A DNA stretch of 64,000 bases from Microthrixaceae bacterium (GTDB lineage: Bacteria > Actinomycetota > Acidimicrobiia > Acidimicrobiales > Microtrichaceae): assembly GCA_027493675.1 (NCBI GenBank), contig JAOSKI010000041.1:66246-130245 (forward strand), read 5' to 3'. The notes under the pieces are model-generated. The model was not told where the DNA came from. It searched no databases and saw only the letters and a list, made by a program, of their open reading frames with translations. The position numbers and the translations under genes were made by a program. The first letter of the stretch is position 1; each line of letters opens with the position of its first letter. This document shows positions 40,832 through 50,975 of this stretch, in pieces.

Positions 40832-41648
40832 TCACGGCACGACCAGGTTCGCGGTCACGGCCACGGCGACGGCTGCCACGGCGATGAGCGACGCCGGTGA
40901 CACGACGGCCCGGACCACGCCGGTGCCGGGGTCGCGGGGGGCGGTGCACGGGAAGGAGCCGGTGAAGCCACGGGCCGCCATGGCCTGCTGGACCCGCTCC
41001 CCACGCTCGAAGGCCCGCACGAACATCGCGCCTGCGGTGGCGGCGGTCGCTCTGGCCTGCCACAGCCGGCGAGGATCGTCGCCCCGTGAGATCCGGGCGA
41101 TCTGGAGGCGGTGGAGCTCTCCTGCGACGACGTCGAGGTAGCGGATCATGAATCCGGCGATCGCCACGAGCACCCGGGGGCAGCGCAGGCGCTCGAGGCC
41201 CACGAGGATCTCCGCTGTGGGCACCGACCATGCAAGCAGCACGCTTGCCGCCACCCCGAGGGTCGCCTTGGCGATGATGGCCCATGCCGCCCAGAGCCCC
41301 TGCTCGGAGAGCGACAACCCGAGCACCTCGGTGCGGGGCCCCATCCCGATGAAGGGGAGCGCGACGGCGAAAAGCACGAACGGCGTCTCCACGAGCATGC
41401 GGCGCGCCAGCACCCTGGCAGGGATGCGGACGAGCCCGGCGGCGAGGCCAACGAGGGCCGCGTGGATCCCGAACGCCCAGACGGCCTCGGGCGGTGAACA
41501 CGACCGCCAGCACGAAGGCCACCAGGCAGGCGATCGCCAACGCCGGGTCGAGCTGCGACACCTGCGGGCCTGGCGCACCGTGCAGCGACGTGATTCCGTG
41601 CGCCGAAGGTGCTCCGGTGGGCGACGACACGACGGCGCCGTCGGTCAT
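40832..41648 (-). CDS. cbiQ: Cobalt/nickel ECF transporter transmembrane protein CbiQ, frameshifted
   Basis: About 270 residues with several membrane helices (ALAIACLVAFVLAVVFTA, AALVGLAAGLVRIPARVLAR, PFVLFAVALPFIGMG) and coupling-helix signatures FERGERVQQAMAARGFTGSF typical of CbiQ/EcfT. The frame changes near 41495. The ATG overlaps the stop of the PDGLE-domain gene, and cbiO follows after 33 bp. Confidence 0.87.
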
Positions 41649-42046
41649 CGCGGCGTTGCTGCGGGTTCGGGCCGTCGTGCCTTGTCCCGCGCCTTCGCCG
41701 CCAACCAGACCGCAACAGCCGTGCAGCAGAACGTGACGATCACGCCCAGCGTCCCCGGCGATCCCTGTTGCGAGGCCGTCGTCGTGGACGAGCGCGGTGC
41801 CGTACCCCGCAACGTGGGGTCATCGAGTGCATGGGGCTGCTCCCGGGCATCGAGGCCGTGGTCTGCGGCTACCTTCGAGAGGCCGTCCGGCTCCGAGCTC
41901 GCGAAGCGGCTCACGCCGAATGCGAGCACGAGCGCCACGACCAACCCGGCTGCGAGGAACCCGGCCGTGTGACGGCGGGTGCGCGCCTTTGGTTCCGCCG
42001 GCCCGCCGTGCGTTGTCGGGGGCTTCCCGGATCGGCGGGCGTTCAT
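41645..42046 (-). CDS. PDGLE-domain CbiN-like protein
   Basis: About 133 residues with an N-terminal helix (TAGFLAAGLVVALVLAFGVS) directly followed by the conserved loop EPDGLSKVAADHGL, and a second helix near the C-terminus (GTLGVIVTFCCTAVAVWLAA). This two-helix PDGLE arrangement replaces or resembles CbiN in metal ECF transporters, where it works with CbiM as the substrate-capture unit. It overlaps cbiM upstream and cbiQ downstream by ATGA-type junctions. Confidence 0.85.
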   Translation of the reverse strand: MNARRSGKPPTTHGGPAEPKARTRRHTAGFLAAGLVVALVLAFGVSRFASSEPDGLSKVAADHGLDAREQPHALDDPTLRGTAPRSSTTTASQQGSPGTLGVIVTFCCTAVAVWLAAKARDKARRPEPAATPR

Positions 42047-42717
42047 GTGAGCACCGGGATCTCGTTCAGCTCCAACTGGCCGGCCCCGTAGACCAGGTCG
42101 GGTCTCGTGGCCAGCACGGCACCGACGGTCAAGGTGGTGATCACCGCTTCGCCGATGCCGATCAGCACGTGCACCCCGATCATCGCGGCGCTGAGCGTCG
42201 ACAGCGACACCGTGGTCGTCCCGCCGAGGGCGAACTCGGCCACGAAGGCGAGTGCGGCGAGCACTACGGAAGCGAGCGCGGCCGCGGCGGTGGCGCTTAG
42301 CAACCCGACGCGGGTCGCAGGTGCCGCCTTGCGGGCCAACAGGAAGATCCCGTAGGCGACGAAGGTGGGCACGAACGCCATGTTCACGATGTTGAGCCCG
42401 AGCGCGCTGATGCCTCCGTCGGCGAACAGCAGGCACTGCACCACCAACACGACGGTGATCGCCAGCGAGCCGAGCCACGGCCCGACCAGCACGGCGGCGA
42501 ACAGCCCACCCATCAGGTGCCCCGACGTTCCGCCCGCAACGGGGAAGTTCAACATCTGCACGGCGAACACGAACGCCGCCACGAGGCCCGTCATGGCGGC
42601 GCGGGATTCCAGGTCGTCGTCAGCGGCCTTGCGGAGCGCAACGGCGACCCCGCCCACGGCCACGACACCGGCTGCGAGCGAGGTGGGTCCGTCGATGAAG
42701 CCGTCAGGTATGTGCAT
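42043..42717 (-). CDS. cbiM: Cobalt/nickel ECF transporter S-component CbiM
   Basis: 224 residues starting MHIPDGFIDGPTS; the N-terminal Met-His-Ile-Pro-Asp-Gly is the metal-binding signature of CbiM/NikM and fixes the start at 42717. Later marks are MLNFPVAGGTSGHLMGG and ALGLNIVNMAFV. The protein is polytopic and selects Co2+ or Ni2+. It is the first gene of the leftward operon, divergent from a Fur-family regulator across a 165-bp gap with Fur-box-like repeats. Co and Ni cannot be distinguished from sequence. Confidence 0.92.
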   Translation of the reverse strand: MHIPDGFIDGPTSLAAGVVAVGGVAVALRKAADDDLESRAAMTGLVAAFVFAVQMLNFPVAGGTSGHLMGGLFAAVLVGPWLGSLAITVVLVVQCLLFADGGISALGLNIVNMAFVPTFVAYGIFLLARKAAPATRVGLLSATAAAALASVVLAALAFVAEFALGGTTTVSLSTLSAAMIGVHVLIGIGEAVITTLTVGAVLATRPDLVYGAGQLELNEIPVLT

Positions 42718-42738
42718 GTTCCCCCTCCTGCGAATCAC

Positions 42739-42764
42739 TTGCAGAAGCTGGCAACAGTCTGCCA
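42739..42764. promoter_or_regulatory. Overlapping Fur-box-like inverted repeats
   Basis: Two dyads overlap: TTGCAGAAGCTGGCAA (42739-42754) and TGGCAACAGTCTGCCA (42749-42764). They lie between cbiM and the Fur-family gene, close upstream of cbiM. Regulators of this family (Nur, Zur, Fur) bind dyads of this size, so metal-responsive repression of the transporter is likely. Confidence 0.55.
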
Positions 42765-42882
42765 CACCGGGCAACGGTGCTGTCGAGTCCCTCGGACGAA
42801 ACGGGCCACGGTGATCCGGGTCCTCCTGGCCGCAGGACGGTCCCTACCCACCTCGGGACCCGGCCGGGGCCATACTGCAACG

Positions 42883-43359
42883 GTGGCATCCACCGACGAC
42901 CATCACGCCCACGATGCCCCGAAGGCGGGTGGGACCCCGACGATCGACGCCCTGATGGTGGAGCTGCGTCGGTCCGGTCAACGATCCACGACCGCCCGCC
43001 GGGCGGTGTTGGAGGAGTTGCTCGCCGCCGGCGACGCACACCTCAGCGTCGACGAGGCTCGCAGCACGGGTGGCCGAGGTGCACCCTCGGTGCACCTCTC
43101 GACCATCTACCGCACACTCGATGCCCTCGAGGAGGTGGGGCTCGTCACGCAGGCGCCTCTCGGAGACCACCCCGCCAGCTACCACCTGACCCACGACGTG
43201 CACCACCACGCAGTGTGCTCCGGGTGCGGCACCGTGCTCAACCTCGCCACCGCACCCTTCGAGGACCTGTGGCGACGCCTCCGGGAGGAGTACGGGTTCC
43301 ATGCCGACCCCCGCCATCTGACCATCGACGGTCTGTGGGCGCGGTGCGTGGGCCGCTGA
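42883..43359 (+). CDS. Fur-family metal-responsive regulator
   Basis: 158 residues. The winged helix reads ELRRSGQRSTTARRAVLEEL, then VHLSTIYRTLDALEEVGLVT. The metal-sensing part has HHHAVCSGCGTVLNL with a CxxC zinc site and an HDVHHH patch. GTG 42883 gives a normal length; the frame is open further upstream. Only one CxxC is present. Location opposite cbiM suggests a nickel or cobalt sensor (Nur-like), though Zur cannot be excluded. Confidence 0.87.
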   Translation: MASTDDHHAHDAPKAGGTPTIDALMVELRRSGQRSTTARRAVLEELLAAGDAHLSVDEARSTGGRGAPSVHLSTIYRTLDALEEVGLVTQAPLGDHPASYHLTHDVHHHAVCSGCGTVLNLATAPFEDLWRRLREEYGFHADPRHLTIDGLWARCVGR

Positions 43360-43374
43360 CGCGGTGCGCTCCTC

Positions 43375-45527
43375 CTATTTGATGAGCGGGTCGCGTGGGA
43401 GCCCGAGGATGCGCTCGCCGATCTGGTTGCGCTTGATCTCCGAGGTACCCCCGGCGATCGACATGCCACGGTGCAGCAGCAGCAGCTGGTAGGTGATGGC
43501 GCCGTGGCCGTCGGTGAACGCGCTGTCGGGCCCGCCCATCTGGACAAGCAGCGCCGCCGCCTCGTGGCCGAGCTCGGACAGGATCAGCTTGGTCATGGCC
43601 CCTTCGGGACCAGGCCCTGCTCCCGCCACGGCCCGGTTCGCCGCACGCAGGTTGAGAAGGCCCATCGCGTGGTGCTTGGCCATGTAGCGGCCGATCCGTG
43701 CAGCTCCCCCGTACACGCGCTCGGGGTGGGCGTCGAAGGGCATGACCAACATGGCGGGAGGGAACGACAGCTCCTCGCCGCCCCCACCGATGCTCACGCT
43801 CTCGTTGCCCAACGTGGCGCGCCACGGTCCAACCACCGTCGACCGGTCCGACCACGTCGTCGTCGGGCACGAACACGTCGTCGAAGAACACCTCGTTGAA
43901 GTCCGACTGCCCTGTGGTCTGCTTGAGCGGGCGTACCTCGACCCCCTTGGCGTGCATGTCGATCACCATGGTGGTGATGCCCTGGTGCTTGGGAACGTCG
44001 GGGTTGGTGCGCACGGTGGCGAGACCGAACGCCGACTCGTGCGCACCGGAGGTCCAGACCTTCTGGCCGTTCACCAACCAGCCGCCCTCGACGCGTGTGG
44101 CGCGGGTCTTGATGCCCGCCGCGTCCGGATCCGGCGTCGGGCTCGCTGAACAGCTGGCACCAGATGACGTCCTGCCGCAGGGCCGGGACGACCCAGCGTG
44201 CCGCCTGGTCCTCGGTGGCGTACTGGACCAGGGTGAGGATGTTCCACGCGGTGATGCCGAGGTTGGGGCGCCTGATCCCGGCCTCGCCGAACTCCTGCTC
44301 GACCACGAGCTGCTCGATGGCGCCGGCCTCGCGTCCGCAGGGCTTCGGCCAGTGCGGCATCGCGTAGCCGGTCTCGATCAGGACGTCGCGCTGCTCGTCG
44401 GCGGAGAGGTCCTTGATCTTCGCGACGAACTCGCGGACCTCTGCGCGGATGGGTTCGGCCTCGGGGGGCAGCTCGACCCGCTTGCCACGGGTGACCCCGC
44501 GTCGGGTCATGTCCACCAGATCCGCCGCGGCCTCCTCCGCGCACAGGTAGCCCAGCAGCGTGGTCGCCCGGCGCATGTAGAGGTGGGCGTCGTGCTCCCA
44601 GGTGATCGCGATGCCGCCGTGGACCTGGGTGTTGAGGTTCGCGCAGAGGTCCGCCGCGGAGCCGCCAGGGTTGCCGCCACGGCCGCTGAGAAGCTCTGTT
44701 GGTCCCCGCCGGTGGCAGCGGCCTTGGCCGCGTCCCAGACCGCGGAGGTGGCCAGCTCGGTCGCCACCGCCATGTTGGCGCAGTGGTGCTTCACCGCCTG
44801 GAAGGTCCCGATGACCCGCCCGAACTGCTCCCTCTGGTTGGCGTACTCGGCCGCGCTGTCGGTGCAGGCCGCGGCCATGCCGACGGCCTCGGCGGAGAGG
44901 ATCAGGCGCGACAGGTCGGTCAGCACCCGCCGCCCGCCCGTCAACACAGTGGCGGGTGCCCCGTCGAGGGTGACGCGCGCGGACGGCCGGGTGGGGTCCA
45001 GGTTCGGCGGGTCCATGACCGTCACCCCCGTCGCCCACTTCGACGATGGCCACGTCGTCACCCGCGGCCACCACCAGGACCTGGCAGGTCCCACCTGTCA
45101 ACACCGTGCCGGCGAAACCCGAGGCCGAGCCGTCGGCGACGGTGACGGCGCCGGCGAGACCGACTCCCGCGGTCGTCGTGCCGTCGGCGAGACCTGGCAG
45201 GAAGCGTGACTTGACCTCGTCGTCGGCGAGCGAGTCGATCACCGCTCCGGCGATCACGGTGGGCACGAGCGGACCCGGGGTGATCGCGCGGCCCGTCTCC
45301 TCTATGACCACCACCAGCTCCTCGAGCCCGTAACCGGATCCGCCGTACTGCTCGGGCAGGTGGATCCCCGGCCAACCCAGCGAGACGAGTTCGTCCCAGA
45401 GCTCCGGGCGCTCCTGGCCGGGTGAGTCGAGGAGCTTGCGCGCCTGCCCGAGGGCGTCGCGGTTGGCGAGCAGGCTCGAGGCGGTCTCGGCCAGGGCGCG
45501 GTGGTCATCGGTGATTGCGATCGACAT
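43375..45527 (-). CDS. Two-domain (fused) acyl-CoA dehydrogenase, FadE34-like, frameshifted
   Basis: About 715 residues with two consecutive ACAD domains. The first (MSIAITDDHRALAETASSLL to SAAEYANQREQFGRVIGTFQ) is followed by the second from about residue 320 (VELPPEAEPIRAEVREFVAK), with CQLFSEPDAGS, NGQKVWTSGAHESAFG and the C-terminal MSIAGGTSEIKRNQIGERIL. Fused pairs of this kind act on bulky acyl-CoAs such as steroid side chains in mycobacteria. Frame changes lie near 45035, 44670, 44125 and 43825. The start at 45527 is set by family length. It is separated from the next upstream gene by a strong hairpin. Confidence 0.86.
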
Positions 45528-45597
45528 GCAGGATCCTTGGTCGGTGTGCTGGAGGTGCCCGATCGTAGGGGCAGGTGCGCCCTGTGATGGCGCTCGA

Positions 45598-45676
45598 ACC
45601 CCACCCCCGGCGAACTGAAGGGCGTGGGCCACCCCATTGGTGGCTGTCGCCATTCAGTTCGCCGGGGGGGTGGGGC
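45598..45676. terminator. Long GC-rich hairpin after the GH79 gene
   Basis: CCCCACCCCCGGCGAACTGAA (from 45598) pairs with TTCAGTTCGCCGGGGGGGTG and following GGG (45654-45676); only two extra G break the match. The stop codon of the GH79 lipoprotein is at 45677, immediately before the hairpin in the direction of transcription. It most likely ends the leftward hydrolase operon and insulates the acyl-CoA dehydrogenase gene. Confidence 0.7.
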
Positions 45677-47249
45677 TCAGCAGCCGAGGGGATTGGCGTC
45701 GTCGCTGCCCGTGGTGTCGCTCACCAGGAAGGCGACGCTGGTCGGGGGAAGCGTGAGCGTCTCGGAGACTTCCTCCGGTTCGAGATCCGGCAGAGTGCCG
45801 TCGTCAGCCGCCGCCAGGGCCTTGCCATTCAGAGCGATCTCGCCCTGAGAGGAGCTCCGGGGAGGTGAGCAGGTACGACTCGACGTCGTCGCCGTCCACG
45901 GCAACCTCGAGATCGTCGGACTCGGAGCGGTTCATGACCAGGTAGGTGACCCGGCCGTCGGAGGATCCCGCCGAGCAACTCGCATGCACGGTGGTGTTCT
46001 CAGGCACGTCGTCGATGTCCAGGGCCAGCGATCTGGTGCCCATCAGGCGCTGCCACAGGACCGCCGCCCAGTAGTTCGGGCGTGGAACGAACCCCTCCTC
46101 GTCGATCAGCCCGTAGTCACTGGCCGCGAGGGTGTTGTGGAACACCACGTTGCCGTCGCCGTGGGCCTGGCGACCGAGGGTGTCGAGGTAGCGGAACACG
46201 TCTACGTACGAGGTCGCCTCAGCGGTCCCCTCCACAGGCCGCCTGGGCTGTCTCGGTGACCCACATCGGTGCCGCGGGACGAACCTGTCACGCAGGTCCT
46301 CGTAGAAGGTCTTGTCGGCATCGATCCGTGACAGGAACTCGTCGGTGAGGGCGACCTCGGGACCCTCGGTCGATCCACATCGTTCGGATACCTTCGGGTA
46401 GTAGTGGTAGCTGAAGACATCGAAGATCGGACCGGTTGCCTCCAGCATGTCCTCTGCGGAGATCGGGGGAGCGGAGCCGAGGATCAAGGTTGCGTCGTCG
46501 ACGGCACCGGGCCCCACGAGGCGCATCGACGGCAGGATCTCGTCTGCGGTCGCTTCGAAGGCCTTCACGTCCCGAGCGAAGTCGGTTGCGGTGTACCCGG
46601 CCGTGGTGCCGATGGTGATGTTCGGTTCGTTGATGAACTCCGCTGCGGTGATCTCGATCCCGTGGTCCCTGCTGTAGGTCATCAACGCCCTGGCCTGCTC
46701 GTCCTGCCACACCCCGCTGTCGTCACGTGTGCCGTCACTGGAGGCGAAAGAGGTGACCACCTCGGCATCGACCGCCTCAGCGAAATCCCCGACACCGTCC
46801 CATTGGTCTGTGGTGAGCACCCCGACGAATCCCTCGGGTGGTACACCGCCGGTGGTGCCGTCCACGTCGAAGTAGGGTGGGAGTTGGCCCAGGTTCCGCC
46901 GACACGCACATAAGCCGGCCCCAACCCGCGCGAGGTTGCGTAGCCGCTCCGATGACAGGTCGATCGGCGGGCGGGCGGTGCGCGCATCGCCGGCGTCATA
47001 GGGCGCCCAGAAGTTCCCTCCGGTGACCTCGACCATCTCGACGTTGTAGGACTGGAACCGGTCGTCGGTCGTCGCTGAGACCCCAGCACCCCGGGTCGAC
47101 AGCACGAGGTCGGCGTCGGGGTGACTCGACGTTTCGGGCCCACCTGCGGATCCGTCGGCCCCTGAATCCTCTCCAGAGCCGGTGCATCCGAGGGCGAGTG
47201 CGCCTACTGCTGTGATCAGGGCGGCGGACCGTCTCATCGTCTGTCTCAT
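45677..47249 (-). CDS. GH79 (heparanase/beta-glucuronidase-like) lipoprotein, frameshifted
   Basis: About 520 residues. A lipoprotein signal (ITAVGALALGC, Cys22) exports it. The catalytic barrel carries AYVRVGGTWANS (offset frame near 46900), the acid/base Glu in FINEPNI, FSYHYYPKVSERC, and the nucleophile Glu in MWVTETAQAACGG (offset frame, 46250-46300). These are GH79 marks; substrates in the family are glucuronides such as heparan fragments, plant glycosides or arabinogalactan. A C-terminal beta domain (SETLTLPPTSVAFLV) ends the protein. Compensating indel pairs near 46880-46925 and 46225-46290 and one near 45860 explain the broken frame. Confidence 0.82.
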
Positions 47250-47269
47250 GGCCCGATACTAAGAGGTGC

Positions 47270-48066
47270 TCAGTCCGCGGCTATGCGGAAGCGGCGCGCG
47301 GTGAGAACCGGATTGGCTTCGCGCACCTGCTCGACGCGGTCGCGTTCGATCTCAGCTGACACGAGCCCCGCGCGATCGCCGATCCCGGCCACCACCACTC
47401 CCATGGGATCCACGATCATGCTGCAGCCGCACCCGGTCGGTCCGCACTGACCGGCGGCGAGTACGTAGGCAGTGCCTCTCGATCGCCCTGGCGCAGGAGC
47501 GTCGTCCAGTGGTCCTCCTTGAGCGGCCCCGGAACCCACTGGGCGACCACGGCCACCGCGTCCGCTCCGGCATCCACAAGGGCGCGGGTGGACTCGGGGA
47601 AGCGGAGGTCGTAACACGTCTGGACGCCGAAGCGCACCCCGTGTAGGTCCAGGACCGCGGCCATGCCTGGATCTCCGGGCTCTATCCACTCCGATTCGCG
47701 CACGCCGAGCGCGTCGTAGAGGTGCACCTTGCGGTAGGCGGCAGCCAGGTCGCCGTCGGGTCTCACCAACAGCACGGTGTTGTGAGCCTTGGTCCCGCCG
47801 GGAATCGCCTCGGTCATCCCCACCACCACTGCCAGCCCATGTTGCCGCGCAAGCTTCGACACAGCCGTTGCGAAAGGCCCGTCGATCGGCTCCGCGTTCT
47901 CCACGATTCGCCTGTCGAAGCGCGGCGCTGTGAACGAGGAGTACTCGGGAAGCACGAGCAGCGACGCACCCAGGCGCTGGGCCTGTTCGGCGAATCGCCG
48001 TATCGCCTGGATGTTCTGTGAGGTGTCCTCGGTGGGGGTGAACTGCCCGACGGCTACGTGGACCAT
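47270..48066 (-). CDS. Carbon-nitrogen hydrolase (nitrilase superfamily), frameshifted
   Basis: About 265 residues. The catalytic triad is visible as Glu in LLVLPEYSSF, Lys in AYRKVHLYD and Cys in GVQTCYDLRFPE. The C-terminal part (LAAGQCGPTGCGCSMIVDPM) is in an offset frame; the shift is near 47480. Members hydrolyse omega-amides, carbamoyl amino acids or similar amides in the cytoplasm. It ends 21 bp before the GH79 start and follows the LLM gene. Confidence 0.86.
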
Positions 48067-48156
48067 GACGCCACCTTCTCTCAGAGGACGACGGGATCCG
48101 ATGTGCTCGTCGACACTGCCCGGACCTGTGGTGGGGCCAAGGGGGAACCCCGGGTC

Positions 48157-49186
48157 TCAGGTGCCGGCGAGGCGCTCGATGACCGGCGCGAGATCGTCGA
48201 TCGACGCCGCCGCGATGCCGATGTTGGAGATACCGAAGCGCTCCCGGCGTTCGACGATGTCCTCGGCGATCTGCTCCACCGTTCCGCACAGGGCGTGCGG
48301 CGAGCCCCTGGCCTCCTCGGGGGTGAGACCGAAGCCACCCGAGAGCGCTTCGTACAGTCCGTCGCGGTCGTCGGTGACCATCGCCAGGTGGATGCGCACC
48401 CCGATCTCCAGGCTCGCGAAGGCGCTCACCGGCCACGGCGTGGACCCAGGCCAGCTTGGCGTCGGTGGCCGCAGCCGTGGCAGTGGGCCCGGCCCGGTGG
48501 TCGATCACCCCTGCCGGCAGTGCCGGATTGAGATGGATCACCTCAGCGTGGCGAGCCGCCACCTCGAGCACCTTTCGGCCGCCGCCTCCCACCCACACCG
48601 GTGGCCCGGGACGCTGCGCGGGCGTGGGGCCCAGGCTCAGCTCGTCGATGGTGTAGTGCGGGCTGCGGTGAGTGACCGTCTCGCCCGACCACAGCGCCCG
48701 GATGATCCCGGAGCCTCGTCGAGGCGCTCGATGCGGACCGACGGTGGATCGAGCGGGATCCCCGACGCGTGGTAGTCCGTGAGCATCCAGCCCGCGCCCA
48801 GCCCGACCTCCAGGCGACCGCCGCTGAGCCGGTCGATCGTCGCGGTCTCCTTGGCCAGCAGGGCCGGGTGCCGGTAGTCGTTGGCGAACACCAGCGAGCC
48901 GGAGCCGCAGCGTCGTGGTGGCGTCCGCTGCGGCCATCAGCGCCGCGATGGGGGAGAGCTGGTCGTCGAGGTGGTCGGCGACGGTGAGCACCGAGACGCC
49001 GAGGTCCTCCGCCTTGCGGGCCAGCGGCCGCAACTCCTCGGGGGAACCCAGGTGCGAGGCCTGCACGCAGAACCGGAACGGCCGGCGGCGTTGTCTCTCA
49101 GGTGGAGTCGGCGTCTCGGGTGGAGTGGCGGGGTCGATGTCGGTGTCGGGCACATCGAGATCGTAGGGCGGCGCCCCACGGGTCAC
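48157..49186 (-). CDS. LLM-class F420-dependent oxidoreductase, frameshifted
   Basis: About 340 residues. Family marks are RFCVQASHLGSPEELRPLAR at the N-terminus, SVLTVADHLDDQLSPIAAL, FANDYRHPALLAKETATIDR, LSGGRLEVGLGAGWMLTDY and PPVWVGGGGRKVLEVAARHA. They indicate a TIM-barrel flavin enzyme using F420, common in actinobacteria. The frame breaks near 48900, 48715 and 48440. The N-terminal 30 residues are a Pro/Thr-rich extension. The gene lies closely behind the MBL-fold gene at 49196. Confidence 0.82.
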
Positions 49187-49195
49187 GGCTTCCGG

Positions 49196-50021
49196 TCAGC
49201 GCCCCCAGCGTGCGAGGCGGCGCGAGCAGCGGGCGAGCAGCGACGCACCCGTGGGGCGGTCCGTCGGGCGCTTCGCGCCCGGCCCACACGTCGCGGGCCT
49301 CGATAGGGGGACCGTGGCCCGGCAGCAGGTGGCGCACCTCGAGGCTGAGCAGACGATCGGCGGTCTCGCCCGCCAGCTCCAGGTCGACGTACTCGGGATT
49401 GAACCAGGCGGTGCCGTCCTGGGTGACCACCGTGTCGCCGCTGATGAGCGTCGCGGAGTCGGCATGGTAGAAGCAGGTGGAGTCGTCGGAGTGACCGGGC
49501 GTGGAGAGGGTCACCCATCCGGGGAGCGAGGGTACGGGTGCGCCCTCGCCTAGGAACCCGGCCGGGTCGAAGTCGACCGTCATCTGTGGCCGGCCACCGA
49601 ATCCGACCTTGGAGGTCCCGGCCAGGAACTCTCGCAGGGCCCCGGCGGAGAACGGTTGTTCGCGGTAGACCGGCATGAACCGCAGCGACGACTCCACCAG
49701 GGGGAACAGCCGTGGTGTCTCCCCGGCGAGGTATGCCTCGCAGCGCTGCGGGAGGTGGACCTCGGTGCCGGCGTCGCAGCCGTCGAGCAGCGTGGAGACG
49801 CCGCCCACATGGTCCGAATGGCCGTGGGTGCACACCACTGTCCGCACGTCTCGGGGGTCGAGGGCGAGCTGGTCCGCGATCGCGTCGAGCACCGCTTCGG
49901 CCACCGAGGGAAGTCCGGGGTCGACCACCGCGACGGTGCCCTCGGGTGACCTCACGGCATAGCTGTTGAATATCCACCTCGAGGCCACCGCTATCGGCAG
50001 GCCGAACAGCCCGCCTGTCAT
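49196..50021 (-). CDS. MBL-fold metallohydrolase
   Basis: About 275 residues. The zinc motif is CTHGHSDHVGG, with later ligands in TPGHSDDSTCF, SGDTVV and LLPGHGPP. The start at 50021 (MTGGLFGLPIAVASRWIFN) overlaps the stop of the upstream alpha/beta hydrolase (TGATG). A frame change near 49270 gives the natural end ARCSRRLARWGR; otherwise the frame would run into the LLM gene. The specific thioester, phosphodiester or lactone substrate is not evident. Confidence 0.86.
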
Positions 50022-50943
50022 CAGTGCACCGGGCGGGTGTGCACGGGATCCGGCCACAGGTCGAGCAGCGTCCCGAGCACGTCGTCGGCGATCATCAGGC
50101 CGCCGAGGTGGCTCTCGGCGTGGCGAATCTCGAGCTCGGAATCCGGGACCAGCTCCGCCATGCGCACCGCGTGGTCCACCGGCACGATGGGATCGGCGTC
50201 ACCCTGCCAGAAGCGGATCGGCACGCTGATGTCGGCGAGGTCGAACCCCCATGGCTTGCTGAACAGCAGGATGTCGAAGAACACCGAGTGCAGGCCCCGC
50301 GAGCTGCCGTGGGTGATGTCGTCGAGGAACATCTCTCTCATCTCGGGGGTGTTGAACACCGCACGGTCGCCCTCGGGGAACGCGCGGACCGTGAGAGAGA
50401 AGGTGGGCAGGGCGACCGGGCGCAGGACCTGGATCAACCCGCCTGCCGCCGAACCCATGGGAGCGCGCAGGAGCTGGATCGCCCGCTGGAACCGCTGCGC
50501 CAGGCGGATCATCCCACCCTCGGGAGCCTCGGGGCCGGTTGTGGGTGCAACACCCCCAGCACGGCCCCGGCCACCATGCGCTCGGGGTGCGCTGCCGCGC
50601 ACGCGAGCACATAGGGCCCGCCACCCGAGAGGCCGATCGCCGCGTAGCGGTCCACGCCGAGGTGATCCAGGATCACCTCCACGTCGTCGGTCCAATCGAG
50701 CACACGATCGTAGAAGTGGGGGCTGGAGTCGCCCGCGCCGGGCCTTTCGAGCCCAATCAACCGGACGTCGCGGTCCAGTGCCAGGCGGCGGGCCGGCGGC
50801 GGCAGCTGGCGGCGTGCACCGGGGGTTCCGTGGAACCACAGGACTGTCCGTCCGTTGGGGTTGCCGTACTCGGCGAACCCGACGTAGCGGCCGTCAGGCA
50901 GGGCGACGGTCCCTTCGAGGCGTGGAGGTGGAACGTGCTCCAT
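50021..50943 (-). CDS. Alpha/beta hydrolase, frameshifted
   Basis: About 305 residues. LWFHGTPGARRQLPPPAR gives the oxyanion region, and GLSGGGPYVLACAAAHPERM the nucleophile elbow. After a frame change near 50530 the second half continues (FWQGDADPIVPVDHAVRMAE with the acidic residue, and HAESHLGGLMIADD with the His). The fold is that of small serine esterases or proline-iminopeptidase-like enzymes. The ATG at 50943 gives MEHVPPPRLEG. Confidence 0.82.
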
Positions 50944-50975
50944 CCATGGAGTCTGCCATCTCCGGTCCCGAGGGG

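Noticed and set aside
5413..42745. Shared 13-mer GAATCACTTGCAG in the pot/ALDH and cbiM promoter regions
   Set aside because: Exact 13-base matches are expected by chance many times in a window of this size and the contexts are not otherwise alike.
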